Positions 36,577 to 44,854 of a DNA stretch of 64,000 nt are shown here, in pieces. The stretch comes from CAVQFB01 sp963711675 (GTDB lineage: Bacteria > Acidobacteriota > Terriglobia > Terriglobales > Acidobacteriaceae). Location of the stretch: assembly GCA_963711675.1 (NCBI GenBank), contig CAVQFB010000004.1, positions 248,001 through 312,000 of the forward strand, read 5' to 3'. The position numbers were made by a program, and so were the translations under genes. The number at the start of each line of letters is the position of its first letter. Positions within the stretch are counted from its first letter, which is position 1. Below the pieces are notes generated by a model. That model was not told where the DNA came from. It worked only from the letters and a program-made list of their open reading frames with translations, and made no database searches.

Positions 36577-38959
36577 TCACTCCCCGTACGGGACCCAGAT
36601 GTTCTTCACCTGGGTCGCGTGCTGCAAAAACCAGCGGCCTTCGCCCTGCTTCACGTCGAACCAGTCGATCACACGGCCCTCATTCGTGAAGACTTGCTTC
36701 AAGTTCCCGATCGAATACGATTTTGCCGCCGCCGCGCTCGCCTCATCCGCAAAACACCAGACCGCATCCACGTCGTCATGCTCGGCAATCGTCTTCAGCA
36801 GTTGCGACTGATATCCCGTGACGATATTGACGACTCCACCCGGCAGATCACTCGTATCGAACAGTTGATATAGATCTCCTGTGATCAGGGGATAACTCTC
36901 CGAAGGACCGCCACCACGGTGTTTCCAGCCGTGATCAGTGGCAGCACCGTCGACAGGAAACCAAGCAGCGGCACATCATTCGGACAAATCACTCCCACGG
37001 TCCCAACCGGCTCATTCATGGCAATCGCGATGTTGCGGAACGGCGGGTTGTGCACCGCGCCATCGAACTTGTCTGCCCACGCCGCATACGAGAAGATGCG
37101 CTCGATGCCGGCATCCACCTCGTGGATCGCCTGCTTCTCACCCACGGCGGCCGCCAACCGCCCGGCAACCTCAGTCCGCCGCAGCGACAGATTTTCGGCC
37201 ATGTAATAAAGGATCTGCGCCCGGTTGTGCGCGGTATTCTTCGCCCAACCGCCCGCCTTGCGCGCGGCCTCGACTGCATTGCGGATGTCTTTGCGATTTC
37301 CAAGGGGAGCTTCGCCCAGCAGCTTGCCCTGCGGGTCGCGCACCTCCATGCTGTAGCCGGAATCTGGACGCGCCTGCTTCCCGCCGATATACAGCTTCAC
37401 CGTGCGATCGATTGCCAAGTCCGCGGGCTCCCCGGCCCCTTCCGCATTTCCGACGGTGCACTTTTCGTAGGGGGCAACGTAGAGGCATTCTTGAACCATG
37501 CCGGCTCCAGGTATTCCAGCAGGCCTTCCTTGCCGCCCTCGCGTCCGTAACCGCTTTCGCGGTAGCCACCGAATCCGCAAGACGCGTCAAACAGGTTGGT
37601 GCAATTCACCCACACCACCCCGGCCTTCAGTTGTGCTGCCACGTGCAGCGACACGTTGAGGTTCTCGCTCCACACGCACGCTGCCAGGCCGTAGGCCGTG
37701 TTATTCGCCAACTCCACCGCTTCGCTCGGCGTCCGGAACGTCATTGCCGCCAGCACCGGGCCGAAAATTTCCTGCTGCGCCACGATCGATGTCGGATGTA
37801 CGTTACTCAACAATGTGGGAGGAAAATACAGCCCTTGCGATGGCAACTCGATCTGCGGTTGCCAGCAGGTCGCTCCCTCAGCCACGCCTTGGTCCACCAG
37901 TCGCTGAATCCGATCCAGTTGCACGCGATCAACAATCGCGCCAATGTCGATCGCCTTGTCGAGCGGGGGCCCCGCGCGCAGCGTGCTCATGCGATCCTGT
38001 ATCTTCGCGATCAGCGGCTCGACGATGCTCTCCTGCATAAGCAGCCGCGATCCCGCGCAGCAAACCTGACCCTGATTGAACCAGATTCCGTCCACCAAAC
38101 CTTCGACCGCGCTGTCGAGGTCGACATCCTCGAAAACAATGAAGGGAGATTTTCCGCCCAGTTCGAGCGAAAGTCGCTTGTGACTTTTCGCCGTCGCGGC
38201 ACGGATCGCCCGCCCCACTTCCGTCGATCCCGTAAACGCGATCTTGTCGACATCCGGATGTTTGACCAGCGCTTCGCCTGTCAGACCGTCGCCGGTCACA
38301 ATGTTCACTACACCCGCGGGCAGCCCGATCTCCTCACAAATCTCCGCAAACGCCAGCGCAGTCAGCGGCGTGAACTCTGCCGGCTTCAGTACCACGGTAT
38401 TTCCGGTGGCCAAAGCCGGCGCAATCTTCCATGCCAGCATGAGCAGCGGAAAATTCCACGGAATAATCTGGCCTACCACGCCGCAGGCCGTGTAGCCGGG
38501 AAACTCCTGATGGAGAAGTTGCGCCCATCCCGCGTGATAGTAGAAATGCCTTGCCACCAGCGGGATGTCGATGTCGCGGCTCTCGCGAATCGGTTTCCCG
38601 TTGTCCATCGTCTCCAGCACCGCCAGCCGTCGCGAATGTTTTTGCACCTGCCGAGCCAGCGCGTACAAATAACGAGCCCGCTTATGCGCGCTCAGCGCCT
38701 GCCACTTCGGAAACGCAGTCCTGGCCGCCTTCACCGCTGCGTCGACATCCGCTGGCGATCCTTGCGCGACGCTCGCCAGCTTTTCACCAGTCGAGGGATC
38801 TGCGGTTTCGAAATACTCTCCCGCCGCCGGCTTCAGCCACTTCCCATCTACAAAGTGACCAAAGCGCCGCCCATGACGATCGAGCCAGGCAAGCGCTTCC
38901 TTCGGATCTTCCGGCGCCGGGCCGTATTCCATTGCAACGAATTTTTCTGCGATGCTCAT
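36577..38959 (-). CDS. ALDH16-type tandem aldehyde dehydrogenase, frameshifted twice
   Basis: About 795 codons. Residues 1-490 are a complete aldehyde dehydrogenase: VVGQIIPWNFPLLMLAWKIA, FTGSTEVG, the catalytic Glu region LELGGKSPFIV, and the catalytic Cys in NQGQVCCAGSR. A second ALDH-like module follows (DRTVKLYIGGKQARPDSGYS; VGVICPNDVPLLGFLSTVLP; GRWFLQHATQVKNIWVPYGE) that lacks a catalytic Cys. This full-plus-inactive layout is that of the ALDH16 family, known in some bacteria and animals. The frame slips at about 37,430 inside a GGGGCCGGGG run and at about 36,895, where one missing C (GTCCTTCGG for GTCCCTTCGG) would restore VPSESYPLITGD. Next to DeoC, acetaldehyde is a plausible substrate. 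Confidence 0.85.
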
Positions 38960-39002
38960 TCAATTCCGCTCAAACATTCTTCACGGAGCTGCCCTTGTCA
39001 CC

Positions 39003-40064
39003 CTACGCAATCGGATGGCGGTAGTCTGCCGAATAGCGCCCGGTTGCATGATGTTCCAGTTGCCGCTCGATATCGTTCAACAGTCCACTCGCCCCAAACC
39101 GGAACAACTCCGACTTCATCCAGGGCAAGCCGAGTTCTTCTTTCATCAATGCCAGCCACTCGATCGACTGTTTGGCTGTGCGAATTCCACCCGCCGGCTT
39201 GAATCCAACCGCCATTCCCGTCTCCTGCGCGTATTCCCGGATCGCCCGCGTCATCACAAATCCCACCGGCAACGTTGCATTGGTCGGCTCTTTACCCGTG
39301 GATGTTTTGATGAAATCCGCACCTGCCATCATCGCCACAAAACTCGAGCGCGCCACATTTCGCAGCGTGAGCAAATCTCCGGTCCCCAGAATTACCTTCA
39401 TGTGCGCCGGGCCGCTCGCCAGTTTGAACGCTGCGATTTCATCATAGAGTTCCTGCCAGCGCCCGCCGAACACATGCGCCCGTGTGATCACCACATCAAT
39501 ATCCTGGGCTCCCGCCTCAACCGACCGCCGAATCTCCTCGATCCGCTCCGACAGCGGCGAAAGACCCGCCGGAAATCCCGTCGACACCGCCGCAACCCGC
39601 ACGCCACTACCCTCAAGCGCTCGTCGCGCTGTCTCCACAAATCTGTGATACACGCACACCGCGGCAACTTGGATTTTCAGATCCTCAATTCCCAGTTGCT
39701 CCACCAGTTCATGCTGGATCGGCTGCCGCGCCTTCGAGCACAACCTCCGCACACGCTCGTCCGTGTCATCGCCCGACAGGGTCGTAAGGTCCATGCACGT
39801 GATGGCTCGCAATAGCCACGCCGCCTGCCACTCCTTCTTTACCGTTCGCCGCGCAACATGGCTTTGCGCCCGGCGTTCCACCGCACTGGTATTCACCCGA
39901 ACCTGTTGCAGCCAGTCTATGTTGAGGGGTATGCCGCGGTTCGAGAGAAGTGGACGCCCGCCCAGCGTCGCCAGCGGCTCATTGGAGCTCGGGAACAATC
40001 CTTCGCCAGGAGTACCGCTGGCACTTTCTGCAACGCCGTAGCGTGTTCTGTTTTCCACCGACAT
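39003..40064 (-). CDS. deoC: deoxyribose-phosphate aldolase (long form)
   Basis: 353 residues, about 90 longer at the N-terminus than the short bacterial enzyme and similar in layout to the eukaryotic-type DERA. Active site: GAQDIDVVITRAHVFGG (catalytic Asp), GADFIKTSTGKEPTNATLPV (Schiff-base Lys in the canonical KTSTGK) and VGFKPAGGIRTAKQSIEWL (second Lys and phosphate-binding GG). It splits deoxyribose-5-phosphate to glyceraldehyde-3-phosphate and acetaldehyde. The ALDH gene starts 43 bases downstream on the same strand, so aldolase and dehydrogenase are very likely co-transcribed, coupling cleavage to acetaldehyde removal. A GGAAG lies upstream of ATG 40064. It is the more canonical of the two DeoC proteins in the window. 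Confidence 0.92.
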   Translation of the reverse strand: MSVENRTRYGVAESASGTPGEGLFPSSNEPLATLGGRPLLSNRGIPLNIDWLQQVRVNTSAVERRAQSHVARRTVKKEWQAAWLLRAITCMDLTTLSGDDTDERVRRLCSKARQPIQHELVEQLGIEDLKIQVAAVCVYHRFVETARRALEGSGVRVAAVSTGFPAGLSPLSERIEEIRRSVEAGAQDIDVVITRAHVFGGRWQELYDEIAAFKLASGPAHMKVILGTGDLLTLRNVARSSFVAMMAGADFIKTSTGKEPTNATLPVGFVMTRAIREYAQETGMAVGFKPAGGIRTAKQSIEWLALMKEELGLPWMKSELFRFGASGLLNDIERQLEHHATGRYSADYRHPIA

Positions 40065-40292
40065 TTGGATGTCTTCCGCCGACCCTGCGATTCGATGCTT
40101 TCAACCTGGCGACCAGCGGTCACCCCAGGTTACCTTTGCGACGCAATTGTACGGCAGAATGGGGAAAAGCAAAGTGCCGCCGGTTCGGCAGGCCCTTTCC
40201 TGTTCAGTCTGCTACCTTCATCTCGTCGCGTACTTTCGCCTTGACACTCCTCATCCTGACCGCTAGCCTACAGCGCTGTTATTTCGGGACCC

Positions 40293-41372
40293 ATGAAGAT
40301 TATTACCCTTCCGCCGTCCTTTGATTATCGCCGTTATCTTCGTTCTGTATCGCTTCTCCTGCCGGTCTTACTCCTGATCTTCGCGCTCCCGGCTCTCGCT
40401 GCGAAGAAAATCATCATCGACACTGACCCCGGCACCGACGACGCTCTCGCCCTCATGCTTGCGCTCAACTCTCCCGAGCTTGACGTCCGCGCCGTGACTG
40501 TCGTGCCCGGCAACGTCACTGCCGAGATGGGCCTAGAAAATGCGCTGCGCATGATCTCGCTCGCCAACCGCTGCGACATTCCCGTTGCGGGCGGTGCCAA
40601 GCATCCGCTGTTTCAGAAACTGATCACCGCCGAGTTCTGGCACGGCAAGAACGGACTCGCGAACATCGAGTTGCCGCCGAGCAAGTGCAAGGTCGATTCC
40701 CGCTTCGGCCCAGACCTCATCATTCAGCTGGTCCACGCCTCGCCGCATGAGATCACGCTCGTTCCCATCGGCCCGCTCACCAACATCGCGCTCGCCGTTG
40801 AGAAAGATCCTTCCATCGTTCCGCTGGTGAAAGAAGTCATCCTCATGGGAGGTTCCATCAGTGGCGGCAATGTCAACGCCGCGGCCGAAGCGAACATTTA
40901 CAACGACCCCGAAGCCGCGCAAATCGTCTTTCAGGCAGGATGGCCGCTCACCATGGTCGGTCTTGAGGTCGGCGACAAAGCCCTCTTCACCCACAAGTAT
41001 CTCGACGAACTCGGCAAGACACACGGCCCCATCAACGACTTCATCTATGGAGTGAACAAGTACCTCCTCGGCCTTGCCGACAGCTTTGGCATGCCGGGAT
41101 CGCCCATGTATGATCCCTCCGCCGTCGCCGTGGCCATTGATGCCACATTAGTCAAGACCGAGGAAATGCACGTCGATGTTGAAACCCGCGGCGAATTTAC
41201 CCGCGGAGAGACCGTTGGAAATCGCCACGGGTATATCGAACGTAACGTTCTTCATGGAGACCGCTACGTGATCGAGGGTGTCGAGAAAGTGACGCCTAAC
41301 GCCAAGGTCTGCGTCGATGTTGATGCCGATCGTTTCTTGCAGCTTTTTGTTTCCAGAATTCGCGGTAAATGA
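40293..41372 (+). CDS. exported nucleoside hydrolase, canonical DTDPGTDD subtype
   Basis: 359 residues. Signal peptide RYLRSVSLLLPVLLLIFALPALA, then KKIIIDTDPGTDDALALMLA with the full calcium-binding Asp set, VRAVTVVPGNVTAEMGLENA, ITLVPIGPLTNIALAVEKDP, LMGGSISGGNVNAAAEANIY and PSAVAVAIDATLVKTEEMHV. A periplasmic enzyme that should release free base and ribose. It is divergent from deoC (about 230-base gap) and is followed after only 10 bases by a permease gene, implying that a product of the hydrolysis is then imported. It is the only hydrolase in the window paired directly with a transporter. Best candidate for true inosine/uridine-type activity along with the 25,380 gene. Confidence 0.92.
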   Translation: MKIITLPPSFDYRRYLRSVSLLLPVLLLIFALPALAAKKIIIDTDPGTDDALALMLALNSPELDVRAVTVVPGNVTAEMGLENALRMISLANRCDIPVAGGAKHPLFQKLITAEFWHGKNGLANIELPPSKCKVDSRFGPDLIIQLVHASPHEITLVPIGPLTNIALAVEKDPSIVPLVKEVILMGGSISGGNVNAAAEANIYNDPEAAQIVFQAGWPLTMVGLEVGDKALFTHKYLDELGKTHGPINDFIYGVNKYLLGLADSFGMPGSPMYDPSAVAVAIDATLVKTEEMHVDVETRGEFTRGETVGNRHGYIERNVLHGDRYVIEGVEKVTPNAKVCVDVDADRFLQLFVSRIRGK

Positions 41373-41382
41373 TCGACATACC

Positions 41383-42360
41383 ATGTTCACACCATCGAGT
41401 CTGACCATCGCTCTCCTCATGATGATCACCAGCGCGATCTGCTGGGGTTCGTGGGCCAACACCTACAAGGGCGTAAAGAACTACCGCTTTGAGCTTTTCT
41501 ATTGGGACTACGCCGTCGGCATCTTTCTGATCTCGCTTTTTCTCGCGCTCACCATGGGAAGCACCGGCCACGACGCGAACAGCTTCCTCGCCAACGTCCA
41601 CTCCGCTGACACAGCCAACATCGTTTCCACCATGGTCGGCGGCGCCATCTTCAATCTCGCCAACCTTCTCCTCGTTGCAGCCATCGACATGGCCGGTCTT
41701 GCCATCGCCTTCCCCGTCTCGATCGGCATCGCCCTCGTCGTCGGTGTTGTGCTCAGCTACACACTCCAACCCAAGGGCAACGGCGTGCTCCTCGCCGCCG
41801 GCGTCATTTGCGCTCTCATCGCGGTTATCCTCGACGGCAAAGCCTACGGCAGTCTCGCCAGCACCGGACGCTCCGTCTCGAAGAAAAGCATCATCACCTG
41901 TATCGTCTCCGGCGTGTTGATGGGATTGTGGAATCCGTTTGTCGCCTACGGCGCGACCCGCGGAAACCCTCTCACACCCTATAGCTCTGTTGTGTTTCTG
42001 ACGCTGGGTGCGCTGCTGTCCTGCTTTGTCTGGAATCTTTACTTTATGAAGCGACCGCTCGCCGGCGAGCCGGTAAGTATCAGTGGATTTTTCAGTGGCC
42101 CAACTTCTGGTCATCTACTGGGCCTTCTCGGCGGATTTATCTGGGGGGTGGGTACAGTTTTCAACGTTGTCGCGGGCAAATCGACCAGCTTCGCCATCTC
42201 CTACGCCATTGGCCAGTCCGCGCCGATGGTCGCCGCATTGTGGGGAGTACTTGCGTGGAAGGAATTCGCCGGCGCAGGCAGCAAGGCCAAGCTCTATCTG
42301 GTCTTGATGTTCGTCTTTTATGCCTTCGCGATCCTGCTCGTCGCCAAAGCCAACGGCTGA
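41383..42360 (+). CDS. DMT-superfamily permease, ureide permease/GRP sugar transporter-like
   Basis: 325 residues with about ten hydrophobic helices and little else, an inner-membrane transporter. The first helix, MITSAICWGSWANTYKGVKN, with the following FELFYWDYAVGIFLISLFLA, recalls the ureide permease (allantoin/nucleobase) and glucose/ribose porter branches of the drug/metabolite transporter superfamily. A pseudo-repeat WNPF...GFIWGVGTVFNVVAG lies in the second half. ATG 41383 is chosen since it lies 10 bases after the hydrolase stop; an open-frame extension to 41317 runs inside that gene. Coupled to the exported nucleoside hydrolase, it most likely takes up the freed ribose or nucleobase. 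Which one cannot be told from sequence. Confidence 0.82.
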   Translation: MFTPSSLTIALLMMITSAICWGSWANTYKGVKNYRFELFYWDYAVGIFLISLFLALTMGSTGHDANSFLANVHSADTANIVSTMVGGAIFNLANLLLVAAIDMAGLAIAFPVSIGIALVVGVVLSYTLQPKGNGVLLAAGVICALIAVILDGKAYGSLASTGRSVSKKSIITCIVSGVLMGLWNPFVAYGATRGNPLTPYSSVVFLTLGALLSCFVWNLYFMKRPLAGEPVSISGFFSGPTSGHLLGLLGGFIWGVGTVFNVVAGKSTSFAISYAIGQSAPMVAALWGVLAWKEFAGAGSKAKLYLVLMFVFYAFAILLVAKANG

Positions 42361-42453
42361 CGCGGGAACTACGCTCTCTAAGCCCGAGGTTGTCTCACAG
42401 GAGTCTTCGTGGAAGGGTGCGACCTCAGAGGCTGACCGGAGAATGCCAGTTTG

Positions 42454-42510
42454 TATCAGGGCATGCCTTCAGGCATGCCGCAACTGACCGTTTGCATACG
42501 CCTTCAGGCG
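42454..42510. repeat. palindromic repeats with TTCA loop
   Basis: GGCATGCC-TTCA-GGCATGCC (42460-42479) is an 8-bp perfect hairpin preceded by GTATCAG; a shorter CGCC-TTCA-GGCG follows at 42499-42510. The same flank and loop recur at 54,236-54,262. It lies between the permease gene and the convergent POTRA gene. Confidence 0.65.
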
Positions 42511-42542
42511 CTGAGGCTCACGAATTCGACTCTCTTTGTAGC

Positions 42543-43448
42543 CTATTTCGAGCCGTTTTTAGGCGCTTCGCACTCAACGTCTTTTGGCTTAATTCGGGAT
42601 AGCGGGTTAGTCGCGTCGATCAGCACCCCGATTTCCACTGAGGCGTCCGGGCAATCCCGCACCACCTGCACATTTTCTCGCGTGAATCCCACGGGCAGAA
42701 GCGAGCGATTGGCGCTGATGTACTTGTCAACATATCCAGCGTCGAATACCGCTCCTTCCGATAGTTGCCACTCGGCGCGTAGCCTCTCACTGAGTTCCTT
42801 TCCGGCGAATACTGTCAGCTTACCCATTCTGTACTGCGGACCCTCGATAACTGACATCTTAAGACCGACGGTCGCGTTGGAGAAAATCTGCGTGTCGGGT
42901 ATGGCCACGAAATCAATGAATCCGTCTCTGACATAAAGGTCGCGAACGCCCTCTATGCCAACGGCGATTTTGTCTCTCTGAAACACATCTCCCTTGTTAA
43001 CAGGAAACGCACTTCGCAGCTTGGCGCTGCTGAAGATGTGATTTCGGCTGAACTTGATTTCTCCAACCTGATAGCGTGGGCCTTCCAGGACTTCCGCCTC
43101 AAGCGTAGCCGGCTTCGGTAGGGCTAGGGGATCACTCGCCTTGACGTGCAAACTCTTCACTACCGCGGCAAAATATCCCTGGTTTTGAAACAGGTCTCGC
43201 ACCCGCTCTTCAAGATCTTCGGAGTTCTCATCGAAACACGAACCTGTCAGATTGCTCTTGATTCCGCCGAGTTCATCGGAACTGAGCGATTGCGTGCCAG
43301 TGATGACGAAGTCGGTAATCAGCAAGCCTGAGCTTTTGTTGGAACGATGATCGTGATTCCTGACGCACTCGCCGTGCAGCAGGCCTGTGAGTAGGACACA
43401 ACCGGCAAAGATCAGATAGGAGGCGGTCGCTATCTTAGTCTTAGCCAC
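42543..43448 (-). CDS. exported POTRA-domain protein without barrel
   Basis: 301 residues from GTG 43448. Signal peptide TASYLIFAGCVLLTGLLHG, then about three POTRA-like modules: ITDFVITGTQSLSSDELGGI then VRDLFQNQGYFAAVV; YQVGEIKFSRNHIFSSAKLR then GVRDLYVRDGFIDF; and YRMGKLTVFAGKELSERLRA. The Y/F-xxG-x(I/L) strand plus YxxxGY/F helix end is characteristic of BamA/TamA-type POTRA domains, which bind partner proteins in the periplasm. The C-terminus (PLSRIKPKDVECEAPKNGSK) has no barrel, so this is a periplasmic adaptor or a shed remnant of an Omp85 protein. Partner unknown. The exported hypothetical at 43,483 lies 34 bases upstream on the same strand, so the two may share a transcript. Confidence 0.78.
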   Translation of the reverse strand: MAKTKIATASYLIFAGCVLLTGLLHGECVRNHDHRSNKSSGLLITDFVITGTQSLSSDELGGIKSNLTGSCFDENSEDLEERVRDLFQNQGYFAAVVKSLHVKASDPLALPKPATLEAEVLEGPRYQVGEIKFSRNHIFSSAKLRSAFPVNKGDVFQRDKIAVGIEGVRDLYVRDGFIDFVAIPDTQIFSNATVGLKMSVIEGPQYRMGKLTVFAGKELSERLRAEWQLSEGAVFDAGYVDKYISANRSLLPVGFTRENVQVVRDCPDASVEIGVLIDATNPLSRIKPKDVECEAPKNGSK

Positions 43449-43482
43449 GGCTATGACCGGATTGTCGCAAGCGTATCTGAAT

Positions 43483-44541
43483 CTACTTCACCTGAAACGA
43501 CCACACTGAGTTGAAGCACAGCCCTTCGCCCTGGCTCTTCGCGATGTCTGATCCTGAATATTTCTTGGCTCGCGAAAGCGGCCTCAGCACCACGCCGTAT
43601 TCCCCGGGCGCAAGCGCCGACGCAGGGGCGATCTCATCGTGCCCCGGCCCGATCTGCTTGACCGTGGTCGGTACGCGTTCTTCTACAAACGACGAGTACA
43701 CCGGCCAGTCGAACGCGCTGCTCTGCTGGCTGTCCGCTTTGCCCTCGGTCGCGCCCACCAGCCTCCAGTTATTCGGCGTCGGCGTCAGCTTCACGATGGC
43801 CGGTTCGTATTCGCTCGCATTCACTCCCGGGATCCCGGCAAAGTTCACATCGAAATTCGGCATATTTGAGCTCAGGCTGCTGGTCGAATTCGGTGCCGGC
43901 AACGCCCAAACATAAGTCACCGTCGGGTTCGATTTCTTGTGACTCAGCAGCCCTCCGCCGATACTGGTCGCCGAATTGATTGCGGAGTAACTGCCGTAGC
44001 TACCTGAATGGATGGCGGTCTGCCAAGCGGCCTGGTTGATTCCTTCCCGCAACGCCTGGTTCAGCGCCGAATCTCCGGCCAACGCGCTCATCGAAGATGG
44101 TTTCGTCTTGGTTTCGGCCAGTTGTGTCTTCTCCAGGTTTAGCCCCTGTCTTCCACTCTTGCTGATCGCCGTGACCGCTGGCTGACCCGGCGATGCTGCG
44201 CTACTTTGCATTGCAGCGGCCGGTGTACTTCCCGGCGCTGTTCCTCCACCGCTCTTCCGCTTGTTTGTCTCTGCGGCCAGCATTGCGTCCATCACCTTCT
44301 GGCCGACACCTGCTTTCTTGAGAGCTATCAGCCCATTGGGGGTGACGTCAAAGTCCGTGGGGTTGGCTTGCATCGACCCGATGATGACGCTTTCCGGCAA
44401 CCCGTTCTTGACCATCGAAATCACGTCATCATTGGTGAGCGGCTTTTGCTGCCCCGCGGCCATGCCGGCCAATGAAAGACACAAACCCAGAATTAGCACA
44501 AACGCCCAGACAGGACCTGCAGAAGCTTGCTTGCAGAACAT
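43483..44541 (-). CDS. exported protein of unknown function
   Basis: 352 residues from ATG 44541, which has GGGAGG upstream. Signal peptide GPVWAFVLILGLCLSLAGMAAGQQ. The first mature 60 residues (PLTNDDVISMVKNGLPESVI; TPNGLIALKKAGVGQKVMDA) resemble the short helical N-terminal module found in many acidobacterial exported proteins. A Ser/Ala/Pro-rich linker follows, then a unique C-terminal domain ending GEGLCFNSVWSFQVK. No enzyme motif seen. It lies immediately upstream of the POTRA gene (34 bases apart), same strand. Confidence 0.75.
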   Translation of the reverse strand: MFCKQASAGPVWAFVLILGLCLSLAGMAAGQQKPLTNDDVISMVKNGLPESVIIGSMQANPTDFDVTPNGLIALKKAGVGQKVMDAMLAAETNKRKSGGGTAPGSTPAAAMQSSAASPGQPAVTAISKSGRQGLNLEKTQLAETKTKPSSMSALAGDSALNQALREGINQAAWQTAIHSGSYGSYSAINSATSIGGGLLSHKKSNPTVTYVWALPAPNSTSSLSSNMPNFDVNFAGIPGVNASEYEPAIVKLTPTPNNWRLVGATEGKADSQQSSAFDWPVYSSFVEERVPTTVKQIGPGHDEIAPASALAPGEYGVVLRPLSRAKKYSGSDIAKSQGEGLCFNSVWSFQVK

Positions 44542-44812
44542 GGATGCCTCCCGAGACACACGTCAGGAAGGTTAGTACCAACCCGCTCGGAGGTCAATCT
44601 GCAAAGGGACCTGAAAATGGTGGAGTTTGGATCCTGACTGGTTTGCTTCTCGGTCGATCTGGCGCGTGTCTCCACCGCCATCAGAGGTGACCAGGTACGA
44701 AATTCCTACTTCTTCGCCATCACCCACTTTAGCAAGGGACGCACATTGCGCCGATATGCCGTGGATTGGGGAGTGAGGGAAGTAACCCGCGGCCGGAAGG
44801 CAGAAGTTAGAA

Positions 44813-44854
44813 GGTTAAAAGCCAAAAGCTAAAAGCCAAAAGCCAAAAGCTAAA
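44813..44854. repeat. heptamer tandem repeat AGCYAAA
   Basis: Six consecutive 7-base units: GGTTAAA, AGCCAAA, AGCTAAA, AGCCAAA, AGCCAAA, AGCTAAA. The last unit contains the TAG stop (44852-44850, minus strand) of the solute-binding-protein gene, so the array abuts and slightly enters the coding sequence. Confidence 0.85.

Noticed and set aside
36938..39202. 754-codon plus-strand open frame opposite the aldehyde dehydrogenase
   Set aside because: Antisense of ALDH16 and deoC; Arg/His/Pro-rich with no recognisable domain.
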